A DNA stretch of 64,000 nt from Polyodon spathula (taxonomy: Eukaryota > Chordata > Actinopteri > Acipenseriformes > Polyodontidae), in contig NC_054552.1 in the NCBI RefSeq assembly GCF_017654505.1, forward strand, positions 30,478,915-30,542,914, in the 5' to 3' direction. Every line of letters begins with the position of its first letter. Positions within the stretch are counted from its first letter, which is position 1. This document shows, piece after piece, positions 1-14,705 of this stretch. The notes below the pieces were generated by a model. The model did no database searches and had not been told where the DNA came from. It saw only the letters and a program-made list of their open reading frames with translations. The position numbers were made by a program, and so were the translations under genes.

Positions 1-292
1 TCTGTGCACTTGCTGCTCAGGGGATGGCGTCCTTTTGAAGAATTCCTGGTTTATATTCATTTAAACATAAGCTGAAAAGAAACCTATTGTCCAATACACG
101 TTGAATTCAATGTGAGCCCTTATATCCCGCTGCACTGCACCATCCACAGCCCTGTCAAAAGAAATTGCATCTCTTCATTGCCCTTCAAGAAGATTGCAGA
201 TTACCTCAAGGACAAAATAAAAGCAGTATTTTTGTGAAATTTAAAAAAAAAAACAGGTTAATGATGAAATCAAGTTATAATAATAGCTACAT

Positions 293-294
<2 letters not shown>

Positions 295-353
<59 letters not shown>
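295..353. repeat. (AT)n microsatellite
   Basis: An essentially uninterrupted AT array of about 58 bases, followed closely by a 15-base A run at 369-383. The reading frame across it is translated microsatellite (Ile-Tyr repeats), not a gene. Confidence 0.95.
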
Positions 354-356
<3 letters not shown>

Positions 357-2060
357 TCAGTTATTTACAAAAAAAAAAAAAAACATTACATTGCATAGCT
401 GGCATGAATGTAGAGAAATACATATGAACACATCACAATGACAGAGCCTTATCGAGCTAAGGTGTCATGTAATTGGGGGACAAAATGCACCACATCCCCT
501 CGGAAGGGGAAATAACATAAGATTTAGGATGCTGCAACTCAAAAATTCCTCAGTCTAACAGCCTAAACCTTGGGGGAATTAAAATTAAATTCGGAATGTG
601 GAAGTAGAGTGAGGTGGTCAAATGGGAATGGTCTGTCTTGTGGCTGTAATGATATCCCCTATGTACTGTTTAAAACAAATGAGTTACCACCATTTATCCA
701 TACAGTACAATAGCTGTATTAATACGCTGTTTGTATGACATTATTATTCTATGGCATGGGAAAAGTACTGTAAAGCTGCATGGATGACAGTACTGTCAGT
801 GTTCCCAATCGTATTAACCTCTGGATGTGTATAATGGAGTCATGAGGAAATTGCTGCTTCTCTTCAAACCAAGGTGGTAGTAGGTGGCACCCATGGTCTA
901 TCTGACATGGCCCCAGGTCCTCCAGTCAGCCAGACAAAGCACCGAGGAGATCTCAGCAGATTGCTTTCGTTGCCCATTGCGAAAAACCTCATAATGGAAG
1001 GAGCCAAGTTCTCAGTGTCCCTGATGGAGTCGACAGGGAACTAAGAGAGTGCGGGCCAGAGTGTGTCAGATATTATAGTGCATTTCAGCTTCAACTGCAG
1101 CGCTAATTAACTGTCAGACCACGGAAAACAGAATACTATCAGCTCTTTGTGATTAGATTTTTTTTTTTTTTTTAGACACAAAAGAAAATACAAGCGTTTG
1201 TTTGTTCAGAATGTTACTAAAAATAGAACAAATTGAGGAACATTATCCATTAGATGGAAGCTATTTCAGAAAACAGACCTTTGGCTAAAAATATTGTACT
1301 CCTACTACTACTACTACTCCTACTACTACTCCTACTACTACTAATGTAATATACTTGGTCTAGTTTACAAAAAAATTATCTAATCAAAATAGGTACAGCA
1401 TAATAAACTTGGACACACACTTGTTTGAGAGGCATCAGCCAATTGTTGTAAAAGGACCTCAGGTATCAGTTCTGGTCACTCAAAACACACAGTTTGTAGC
1501 ATCCCTAATCCTCTATGCTGTGAGTACCACCCAGTTCCTTAACCATGTCAAAGCCAACAGCACCAGCTCTCCTCTGCATTCTCCTGTGCCAGTGACCACG
1601 TATCTTGTCAAAAGTCCTGTGGCTCCTCAGAAAACAAATCTGAGCAAGACCGAAGTGAGCAATAAAACAGGAGGAGTGTACTTGTCATGCTGTCAGACAG
1701 ACTGCGTTTGTGTGAAAGATGTGTGCCGTTGATAATATGTGTCAAATACGTGAGTTTATATTGACTCATTCAAGTCCAAAAGTCAGTTGAGATATATCTG
1801 CAAACAAAAGTGAACTGTGGAATGATGAAATTATATAAATAATGTCTTTTTTTATGCTCTAGAAAGAAAAAAAAACCTTATAAGAGTGTTAAATCTTTGG
1901 AGCTTAACAGTAAAAAGAGTGAATACTTTAGTGCAAACTGCATGAGTTTTTCTTGAAGAAGCTTAACCAGCAGTAAAAGAAAATAGCATGAGGCACCAGC
2001 AAGGAAGAAACGGCTAGAAGAAACTAATAACATTATATTTCAAACTGCCTTTTTAGAATG
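354..2060. other. Intergenic stretch, no gene found
   Basis: Apart from the CTA array at 1298-1343 and a T run near 1158-1174, this is unique-looking sequence. The block at about 880-1060 is less AT-rich than its surroundings. A 107-codon frame at 1409-1732 begins with TTG and resembles no family I know. Confidence 0.6.
1298..1343. repeat. (CTA)n trinucleotide microsatellite with CTC interruptions
   Basis: About 15 CTA/TAC triplets interrupted at regular places by CTC, giving a small higher-order pattern. Confidence 0.9.
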
Positions 2061-2068
2061 CATCACAC

Positions 2069-3144
2069 ATGCAGATAATATTCTACCAACCTATTTCCAA
2101 TCTACCTTTTTTTTTATCTAAGATCCTTGAGAGAGTAGTCTTGTCTCAACTTAAAAATGATCTGCTGACTAATGAGTTATTCGAACCTTTTCAATCTGGC
2201 TTCGGAGTTAGGCATTGCACTGAAACAGCCCTGGTTAGAGTAGCCAGCAACTTGCTTATGACTGCAGGGGCCCTTAATATCCTTCTTCTATTAGACCTCA
2301 GTGCAGCCTTTGACACAGTCAATCACAATATATTGATTGAACGCATGGATTGACTTAGCCTTACTGATAGTGTTCTCTGCTGGTTTAAGTCCTATCTGTC
2401 TGACAGACAACACTTTGTAACTCTTAAAAACTTCAAATCAGATATCTCTTCAGTTACTCATGGTGTCCCACGGGTCTCTGTTCTGGGCCCTTTAGTCTTT
2501 TGTATGTACATGTTACCACTTCACCAGACTATAAGGACGCTTTGGCCACAGGTATCATTTTTATGCTGATGATGCACAATTATATGTGAGCACGAAACCT
2601 GATACAAGCGCTGCTACCTCTGTACTAGTCAACTGCCTTCGTGATATAAAAATTTGGGTGCAACAGAGTTTTCTTAAATTAAACTGTGACAAAACAGAAA
2701 TTGTTTTAATTGGTTCCCAGTCTCTTGTTTGTAGTGTTGGCAATGTTAATTGACAATGTAAATTGATCTCACTTCCACTGTAGTACGTAACTTGGGCATT
2801 ATTTTTTTATTCTTCTTTGACCTTCAAAACCCATTAAAAATGTCACTAGGGTGTCCTTTTTCCTTCTCCGCAATATTGCATCTGTAGAGCAGCTCCTTAC
2901 CTCTGGAATGCACTACCCAGCTCCATAAGAGACTCAGACTGCTGAGATTTTTAAAACCCGCCTCAAAACACAACCCTTTTTAAACTAGCTTTCAAGGATC
3001 TGTGTTAATGCTGTCTCTTACTTTGCTGAATGTATTATTTATTTTTTTATTACTGTATGTTATCTTGTCCTGTCATTTGTTATCTTGTCTTTCATCAACT
3101 ATGTTAAGCGCTTTGGGATTGGAAAGGCACTTTATAAATCAAAT

Positions 3145-3145
<1 letters not shown>
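2069..3145 (+). mobile_element. 5'-truncated, decayed L2-like LINE (reverse transcriptase fragment plus 3' end)
   Basis: Remnant of a non-LTR retrotransposon of the L2 type common in fish. The first frame (2069-2353) covers the reverse transcriptase fingers and motif A (LLLLDLSAAFDTVNH) and ends at a TGA where the family has Trp. In other frames follow HGVPR-VSVLGP (a damaged PQGSVLGP motif) at about 2459-2493, the catalytic YADD box at 2562-2573, LKLNCDKTEIVLIGS near 2670, and the C-terminal YLWNALPSSIRDS near 2900. The last 60 bases carry the L2-type 3' end, with GCGCTTTGGGATTGGAAAGG and TTTATAAAT, leading into an ATT array. No endonuclease domain is present. Stops and frameshifts make it non-functional; the insertion copy is 5'-truncated, as is usual for LINEs. 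Confidence 0.9.
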
Positions 3146-3188
<43 letters not shown>

Positions 3189-3210
3189 TATTATTATTAT
3201 TATTATTATT
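3146..3210 (+). repeat. (ATT)n 3' tail of the L2-like element
   Basis: ATT triplets over about 65 bases with one slip, directly joined to the L2 3' end. L2 and CR1 elements typically end in short microsatellite-like units rather than poly(A). Confidence 0.85.
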
Positions 3211-4492
3211 AAGAAATAAGAAGCAGTGGGACAGCATTATGTAGGATAACAACTTGAGAAAAGACAAAAACTGCAACATGAATATCCAGTATGTAAGAAG
3301 CTTGGCATTGACACCCACTGCCAGATGCGTATCTACAGTATATCTATGGAAACTCACGTTCCCTTATTAATAAACTACAAGACTTACCACATTGCTTATG
3401 TCATAGAGAGAACAAACAGCAGTAGTTTGGATGTACAAGACTTATAACTTCCGGTACAATGGCTTGCTGTCTGATGTGGTTTAGAACAAAGGAAGCGGTT
3501 CATGGAAAAACTCTCCGTTGTACTCCTTAATCAGCATTAGTAGGATAACCGATACTAAATGCTGAACTTCTACACAAGACGCCTGCTGACTTTGCCGGTA
3601 ACCTTTACAGTTAAAAACATTACAGCTGCCAACAAATACATGCTCCTAAATTGGGAAACCATGCTTTTGGATTGTAATGTACTAATTTGAAAGGGATGTT
3701 GTTTTTAATTTCTTTCAGCTGTATTAAATTATTAAAAATAATAATAATGATGATTAAATGTTTCCGTTCCTTTTCATGCTTCAGCTTAATTCCAAGCTTC
3801 CCCAGCACCAGTTATTTGTCATGGATATGGTGTTACTAGAGTTGTACTGGTAAGCCATGATAAAATACTACACAGTACAAATTGTAATGCAGTTTGTCAC
3901 AATACATTACAATACAGCTGCTAGTTAACCCAGTGTCTCCCAGTGGCTCCTGAACAAAAACACATTAGGTAGGATTTTAGTGTTACATCAATAGATGTTG
4001 CTGCATGTTGGTCAGCCATGCAGAAAAAAGAGGTGCATACTTTTAAAATATAGAACATATTTCAAGATTAAATATGTAGGTAACAATCCAAACCCCTTGG
4101 AAGTGCTGCCTTCAATTGTCAGAGAAAACTATATATTACAGTACAAACATACAGCCAGTAATATGTAATTATGCTTTACATTGAGAAAACAAATACAAGA
4201 AACAGCCATGACCAGACCCGACTGTAAGTTCCTACTGAAATCTTTAAGTGCATATGGAAGGAAGCTGACCAAACTACTTTCTGGAATGATCCAACACGTT
4301 TTATAATAAATATTAGCACACTCTTCCTGTCTTGTACCCCAGTGACGCTTCAATTAACCCATTTGAATATCCGCTGTGTGCTTAGATGCTGTTTGTTCTC
4401 TAATACCCAGTGCTGGATGCCATTCTAGGCCTTAAAGTCTGTTTCAAAATGTCTGCTCTAGTGCACTGGGGTTTGAGATCTGTTCTCTAAAT
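3211..4492. other. Intergenic stretch, no gene found
   Basis: Unique-looking AT-rich sequence. Short open frames at 3620-3808 and 4129-4353 (minus) have no recognisable product. Confidence 0.6.
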
Positions 4493-4565
4493 CAGTGGTG
4501 TGCAAACTTTTTATATGCCACCCCCTTTGCTTAGCATACATTTTTGTTGCGTGACTCAGTGAATC
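4493..4565 (+). mobile_element. hAT-like transposon end fragment
   Basis: Begins CAGTGGTGTGCAAACTTTTT and continues with GCCACCCCCTTTGC and ATTTTTGTTGCG. This resembles the CAGTGGT...CAAACTTTTT ends of non-autonomous hAT elements in vertebrates. No matching inverted end was found nearby, so it is probably a broken copy. Confidence 0.4.
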
Positions 4566-5066
4566 TAAATATATATATATTTTTTTTTTTACACTTGGCA
4601 AGTCAACATAAGTCTGAAGCTAAATGAGCTCATTGAACGGTTTGATCTGGCATTGTGTGCTGCAGAGCTGCCCTTACACTCCGAGAGCCAATGTCTCAAT
4701 TTCCCCTCCTCTGCATACTACAATGCCAGAAAAATGTACACATGTTTGTTAACATTTATGTATTAAGCTAAATCTGAACGTTATTTTGGTTAAATCTAAG
4801 AAAAAGAATACACGATTTACATTAAATCTAGGAAACACAGTGTTAAAATATTAGTGCTTCATTTTTACATTTGGCGTCCCATACATGAAAGCCGTCATTT
4901 CGGCTCTTTTCACTGACACTTGCCACTTCAAACATCATTTCTCCGGTTCTGCAAGTCCTAGAGTGATCGTCAAAGGCTTGTTTGAAAAGTAATAACTTGA
5001 ACTAATTAGCTGTCATTTACGTATTTATTTAAAATGTTCTATCCTTAAAAAAATATATATATATAT
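4566..5066. other. Intergenic stretch, nothing recognised
   Basis: AT-rich sequence with a T run near 4581 and a short AT tract at 5050-5066 immediately before the hairpin repeat cluster. It may include the interior of the hAT-like fragment on its left. Confidence 0.5.
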
Positions 5067-5361
5067 TTTCACCCAGCATCGACATTGAAGCGTTGGGCGA
5101 AACTAAACTCGTCCAAATGAATGGCATGGGCGAACCAGATTTGCCCAGCATCGATTTTGAAGCATTGGACAAAACTACACTTGCCCGGGCTAGCCCTGAT
5201 ATTCAGTGAAAACTGTTGAAAAAACCTGTTTCACCCAGTCGTCTTTTTCAAGTTCTGGGCCAATCTAGATTCTCCCGATTGGACGTGGGCAAATGCCGAA
5301 AAAAAGTGATAACTTCAGGATTTGCCCAGAAGCCCTTTGGCGAAACTAGATTGGCCTGGAC
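5067..5361. repeat. Degenerate hairpin-forming repeat cluster (four units)
   Basis: Four related units begin near 5068, 5141, 5230 and 5321 (anchor steps about 72, 90 and 91 bases). Each starts with TTTGCCCAG or TTTCACCCAG. Units 1 and 2 share CCAGCATCGA(C/T)(A/T)TTGAAGC and then the complementary arm TTGGGCGAAAC or TTGGACAAAAC. Further GGGCGAA...TTTGCCC arm pairs bridge the units, with CTAGATT spacers in the later ones. The pattern is therefore a chain of alternating inverted arms rather than a simple tandem repeat. I do not recognise the family; it could be a MITE array, a satellite remnant or part of a larger transposon end. Confidence 0.6.
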
Positions 5362-6370
5362 TTATTATACTGAAACCTTGTTTATAAGGATTTACAGTTT
5401 AAAATGATTATAGACTCTGCATTACTAGAGTTAACACTAGTCCAGCTGGTGTTATATAGTCCTGTTTTATGAAGGCAATTTTAAGTGCAGTGTTAAGGTT
5501 AACACCACTGACAGCTCCTCCACGTCTGGTTCTACTGTAAGCCAGGTGCTTCATCCTGTAAAATAAACTGAGGAAATGACAATGATGTTAACCTCAATAA
5601 AACTGGGCTAATCGCACTGCAGTGGTGATATCTTCAGTCTACAGTCTGGTTTACTGTAAAAGGGGATCAATGGCTGGATGTGATTACAACACATTACACT
5701 GTGTAACAGGAGGGGGGGTGGGGTGGGGGGTATGATAGTCTTGATCAGTACTTGACTGGAGGATAAAATGGATAAAATAAATAGGATAGAATACTTGACA
5801 TTATAGTCAAGTCTGCTATTGTCTATTAGTACCACACCACCTTATGTCTGATTGTAAAAAGACTGCATAATCGACTCTCTCTCTTACTATAGAGTCTCTA
5901 TAGATCTTGCTGTAGTATTGGCTCTGCTGGTGTCTTTCTGCTCACTGTGTCTACTGCTGTTCTGCTGTTCTAGTCTCTCGATCATCTGGTCTGCTGTTGC
6001 CATCTGCTCACTGTCTGCAGGGGAGCTGCCTTTTCCTAAAGGTGTTCTGAATTCTGTAGTTAGCATGTTCATTCTTAAAGACCGCAAGAGAATACACATT
6101 TTATACAGTAATGTGCTTTGATCTGGGCTTGAAATGAATTTGAAGAAGGGTTTTGCTTCTACAGACATCATATTCAAATGAGGGCCCATATTGCTTTGAT
6201 TGCAATCAGGAGTATTCTTTCAGAAACACTCCGGAAATTATTTTAAAATAATATTTTCATTTATGTGCCAGAGTTTAAATCTAAAATAAATTAGCTTCTC
6301 AAAAGGTCACTGCAGTTCCTTAGGGTAAAGAGCTGTGTTGGGATGCTCCTCTGTTAAGAAAGAACAATTG

Positions 6371-6371
<1 letters not shown>
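5362..6371. other. Intergenic stretch with a G-rich tract
   Basis: No gene. A G7-T-G4-T-G6 tract at 5712-5730 meets the usual G-quadruplex pattern on the plus strand. Small inverted repeats occur near 5430 and at about 5491-5506 (GTGTTA-AGGT-TAACAC). The opposed frames at 5887-6189 and 5918-6121 show no family features. Confidence 0.55.

Positions 6372-6458
<87 letters not shown>
6372..6458. repeat. (TA)n microsatellite
   Basis: About 87 bases of TA. The right flank TTAGCTCAAAGA also follows the AT array at 40081-40135, so both may sit in copies of one repeat. Confidence 0.95.
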
Positions 6459-6460
<2 letters not shown>

Positions 6461-6552
6461 CTCAAAGAGCCAGCTGCCCTATATATTGTAATAGATCCTC
6501 CAAAATTGCATGCATGCATGTTCCTCTCAAAGTTCGTTGTCTCTTTAACTCA

Positions 6553-6740
6553 GGACCAAGGACACAGAAATTAAATTTTTTTGCGCTTACGTGCACTTTT
6601 AATAAACACAAACAGAAATAAAACAAAACAAATACCTAGCTCTTTCTTGAGCACTAACTACAACACACAGGAACCTAACTAACACAGGAAAGCTATGCTG
6701 TTTACTTGTACACACATTGACAAAACACACAAAAAGGCTT
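6553..6740 (-). mobile_element. LTR-like fragment, minus strand, related to the sequence at 6983-7433
   Basis: Read on the minus strand, this block matches the second half of the candidate LTR at 6983-7433 in order: CTTTTTGTGTGTTTTGTC, an AGCTTTCCTG/GCCTTCCTG block, a GTTAGT block, AGTGCT, GAGCTAGGT (plus-strand 6634-6642), T-rich sequence, then TTTCTGTGTCC. Terminal ends were not located, so this is called a related, diverged or truncated copy. No coding sequence is present. Confidence 0.5.
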
Positions 6741-6750
6741 TCTCACACTG

Positions 6751-6756
<6 letters not shown>

Positions 6757-6816
<60 letters not shown>
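6757..6816. repeat. (TA)n microsatellite
   Basis: About 60 bases of uninterrupted TA between the two LTR-like sequences. Confidence 0.95.
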
Positions 6817-6818
<2 letters not shown>

Positions 6819-6928
6819 GTAATGTAAATGTTTACAAAACATTTACACCCATTTTTGTGCGTGTGGGTAAAGATGACGACATTTATGACATTTATTATTT
6901 CTCCTACGAGGATCCTAAAAAAATAGAA

Positions 6929-6952
6929 TATATATATATATATATATATATA
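6929..6952. repeat. (TA)n microsatellite, short
   Basis: About 24 bases of TA just before GGGGCC. Confidence 0.9.
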
Positions 6953-6982
6953 GGGGCCCTTCAAGTGTAACTATGTGTATTT

Positions 6983-7433
6983 TGTGGCAGGACAGGGTTA
7001 AAAGCCACCCTGCCAGCCTAAAATTGTTTCATTTGTGTTCATTGTTTAATTATTAATTGTTTTATTGTTTTGGCAGTTGGCCTCATTATTGTAAATCAGA
7101 GCCAACTCTCTATACCTGTTTCTCTAGGGCATATGAACCACAGAGTTAGTTCATTCAGGATGGCTGCTGTGTGAAGAGACCGACTGTGTGTCGAATACTG
7201 TGTAAAAAAGTACCTTGTGAACCTTTTTGTTTGTAAACCTGAGTGTTTTTGTTTGTTTGTCAGGTAACTGGCTTAGCCTTCCTGGGAGTTAGTGAGGGAC
7301 CTGTACATGTGTAGTAAGTGCTTGGAAGAGCTAGGTGTTTATTTTATTTGGTTTGTTTTTGATTATTTTGTTTTTTTAAAAGAAAAGTGTGCAAATAAAG
7401 CACTGAAAAATCAAGTTCAGTTTCTGGGTCACA
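6983..7433 (+). mobile_element. Candidate solo LTR of a retrotransposon
   Basis: A 451-base block that begins TGTGGCAG and ends GGGTCACA, giving the TG...CA termini with a TGTG/CACA inverted tip expected of LTRs. A polyadenylation signal AATAAA lies at 7394-7399, about 35 bases before the end. The 5' part contains an imperfect inverted repeat, GGCAGG...CCCTGCC. Flanks TATTT and TTTTT could be a degraded 5-base target duplication (4 of 5). No internal gag or pol sequence is next to it. Related sequence in reverse orientation lies at 6553-6740, which supports a dispersed repeat. The family is not recognised. Confidence 0.5.
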
Positions 7434-11550
<4,117 letters not shown>

Positions 11551-11759
11551 TTAAATAATGCAATAGACAGATGCTTTATTTAAAATACGGTAATAAATGT
11601 GTCTCACATTATACTGTAATTTTATGTGTGGTTGCATAGTACACAACCACATATGTAACATGTTGTTTTTTGTGCTTTGAGGTCCATACATAAAGCTTCA
11701 CGAAATAATTGCATTGTTTATTGGTAGAGGCAATCCTTACATACAACTGTTGTTGCATT

Positions 11760-11880
11760 CTTTGCTTTTTATTGATTATGGTTACTCCTTTTATAGCTGT
11801 CAATATGCTGCTTTGTCCATGTAAAGCACCTTGCATCAATTTGTTGCGAAAGGTGCTATATTAAATAAATTGATTGATTG
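11760..11880 (+). mobile_element. L2-like LINE 3' end fragment
   Basis: Contains the L2-type terminal signature: GTAAAGCACCTTGCATC, then AAAGGTGCTATATTAAATAA, then a short TTGA-type tail (TTGATTGATTGA). It parallels the ends of the two longer L2 fragments in this window (3085-3145 and 60460-60527). No coding part is retained. Confidence 0.7.
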
Positions 11881-14528
11881 ACATACAATTGGGTAATGGT
11901 AGACTGGTCAGAAGGTAAATATAAACATATCTTTAATGTATTTGTAAGTTGCTAGATGTACAATTTCATATCAAGTCTGTGTGTGTAGACATGAATCATT
12001 TAAGTGCTTGTGGTACTATAAACAAGGATTGATTTTACTGAAGTGTTCACTATAATCATCATTACGAATAGTATATGAAAAGAATGAAATAGTTCTGTGA
12101 AAGGAACAAGCCAACCGACAATGGCACTAATGCTTGACATGCAATATGCATAATAGATCGTCACCTCAGACGTTTCAGTTTGATTGTGCTGAACATTACC
12201 TTTAAAGTCTTGTTCACTTAAGCTTGAAAACAAAGAAAAGTACACTGTCCTTTTAAACCAATTCTTATGGATATCTGGAACCCTCTGAATGCTGCAGATG
12301 TGAGTTTTACTGTCATAGAAAAGTGATACGAAACTGGAACAAAATGTTATAGAAATTACTTTGATGGTTTGCTGAGTTTTTATCTTCAAATAGCAGGTCT
12401 CAGACCTGACATCCCCCAAAAAATAAATCCCACATCTAAGACTGTCTCGCGTGCTGTGTATTTGTAATTAAAAACTAAAGCCAGAACTCGACGGCACTCC
12501 CATTATGCATCTTTATCAGCTTAGTGAAGTATTTGTGCATTGAGTAGAATTGACATTGATTGATGATACACTTAACATTGTAGGAGAACGGATGAAATCA
12601 CTTACCAAGAAAATATATTTCCTTTTCTAACAATATTAAAGCTAGCTGATCAAATGTACAGTACAAGCACAGTCTAATTTAATTTTATATTAGAATGTTT
12701 TTATGAGGAAACAGCACATGAACACAGACTATGTATACAGAGAGACTTTTTCCCCATGTGGAATCTCCTGTATATAAAAAGCCACCTGCCAAGGAAGAAT
12801 GCTTTTAGATAGTTATCAAAAGAGCTGGCTGCATCATGCCTTTGATATTCAGTAGAGAGATTCTATGCTGGAGTGTCTGGTAGAGTTTATTCATTATTAC
12901 TAGAGTTTATTACATGAAGTGTTTGACTCACCACATTTCCAAATAGCATGGCCTCTTCTCCTTCACCATTGACCAAGCAGGGAGGCAGAGTTTGAGTGTG
13001 ATGCAGGGTTTGGTGTGAAGCAGATACTGTACAGAAGAACCTCAAAATTTACGAACACAAGGGGAATAGAGAATGCTTGGTTTAATGCATATTGTTTAAT
13101 GCATATGTATTATATAAACATAAGGTCTAAATCTATAAAATTAGGAATAAAAATGAAATAGTTTTAACTGGTAAGATCTTTTCTAAAGTAGTGATGTGCG
13201 TTCGGTTTGTAAATCTTCCTTACTTTGATGTCCAGCTGTACTGTAGAAGGGTATTTTCTTCTTTACTGACATTTTTCATCAGTGCAACTCTAACATGCTT
13301 TTGTGTTTTAACATAAATGCATGTTCTGTTTTCCTTGGTGGAGTAGATATGCACAAAATAAGATGAGCTTTTGTTCTAGTTCCAGAGCTTAATTCATAAA
13401 GATATGCTCAACATTATCATTTGGAAGGAAAGTCTCTATACTGTAGACACGTTTGCAGTGTACAGATAAAGAAATAACATATGCTGCTAGTGTCAGAAAC
13501 ACTACTGTGCATTACAATGGTTGGACTAATTAAAAAGGTTGTGGTGCCATCAGTTTTCATAAACTTATGATTGAGTTTGCCTGTTCATACATACCCTCAA
13601 TTTATTAATGTACTTATTCCAGATGATTGCTATGCAAGCACAGCAGTGGTCTAATATCCACAGTGCTGTAAATAAGTGCTTTATTGAACTGATTTGTTTT
13701 GTTTAGTCTGCGCTGTAATCACTACAGACAGCCACTGGACGTGCGCCTATCCCCTCCGAGCTCTGTATGCCTATTCTGGTGCTAGTGAAAGGGTCAAACA
13801 GAATTATGGAGATAACACAACGATCCATTATTCCTAAAAGCATGATGAGTTGCACTGTCCAGTCTCTTGAATTGCAATGCTAAGTTGATTAGTATTCCTT
13901 ATGCATCACACCCTTTTAGACAGTGTTCTAAAATGTAAGGAATTATAATTACCAGCAATTACTCATAAAGTAGAGCCTATTATCGACACCAGCTGCAATC
14001 AAAAGCAATTTGTCCATTTATGCACTCTATAATACAACAGAAAAATCTCTTAAATGCTAGTAATTAAACCCTTGTTTTTAATACAATCCTGTTTTAGCAA
14101 CTAGCATTTTTAGTGGTGTCCATGTGTGTGTGTGTCGGTGTATTGTTGCTGAGTGGATGCTATACAGCATTTAAGCTAGTTTAAACTAACAGTGCTGAAA
14201 GCTGCTGTCTTACTGTGTCTCTGTTAAAATAAAAGGGCAATCAGAGGATTGCTCCAAGCAAAGTATATTGTGCATCAGAAACAGAATAGTGAATCATCTG
14301 CTCTGAAAATGTATGACAATGTTCAGCATGTGTGGTGAAAATACTGTAAACATCTCCCTTGTGCAAAACTTCTCCTAAAATCACAAATACAGATCTATTG
14401 TAGCAGCAGCTTGATAGTGATTTAGGTCTCTTGTCATCTTCCAGTTGCTAAATAAAAAATACATAAAGAAATGTTTGTGCTTTGAAGCCCACCGCCACCA
14501 CGCAGCAGTTCTCCCCTACGGGGTAGAT
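11881..14528. other. Intergenic stretch, no gene found
   Basis: No repeats of note except a 17-base-period duplication of TTTAATGCATAT at about 13079-13107. A 139-codon minus-strand frame at 12000-12419 has AT-driven composition and no recognisable domain. The block 12730-12910 is non-repetitive and could be a conserved non-coding element, unproven. Confidence 0.55.
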
Positions 14529-14705
14529 ATTGGTCAAGCTGCCAGTCTGTCCATTAATTGGCTACACACACAATTTGCTTGTGAATCAATTGACTTAATC
14601 TGTTTCAATTGGCTAATGCTAATCTTACTGTGGGAGGATTGGTTTTCTTCTTCTATAATTTGTCTTAATTAAGTTTAATTGGCTGTGATTATTTATTTGT
14701 CCAAT
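14529..14705. promoter_or_regulatory. Cluster of ATTGG (CCAAT-box) motifs, possible regulatory element
   Basis: Five ATTGG pentamers in the same orientation at 14529, 14557, 14608, 14638 and 14678, then one CCAAT at 14701. Three are part of a longer shared word AATTGGCT (near 14556, 14607, 14677). Homeodomain-type TAATT words are interspersed. NF-Y binds CCAAT/ATTGG, and clusters are typical of promoters and some enhancers. No TATA box, CpG enrichment or transcript can be shown here, so the function is inferred. Confidence 0.3.

Noticed and set aside
165..398. 77-codon frame over the AT array
   Set aside because: Translated microsatellite (Ile-Tyr repeats); the same applies to 6743-6964, 19665-19898, 34723-34989 and 57978-58346.
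1409..1732. 107-codon frame
   Set aside because: Starts at TTG, no domain or family resemblance, composition like surrounding DNA.
2561..2743. 60-codon minus-strand frame
   Set aside because: Antisense shadow of the L2 reverse transcriptase.
12000..12419. 139-codon minus-strand frame
   Set aside because: AT-driven composition, no known domain, no neighbouring exon signals.
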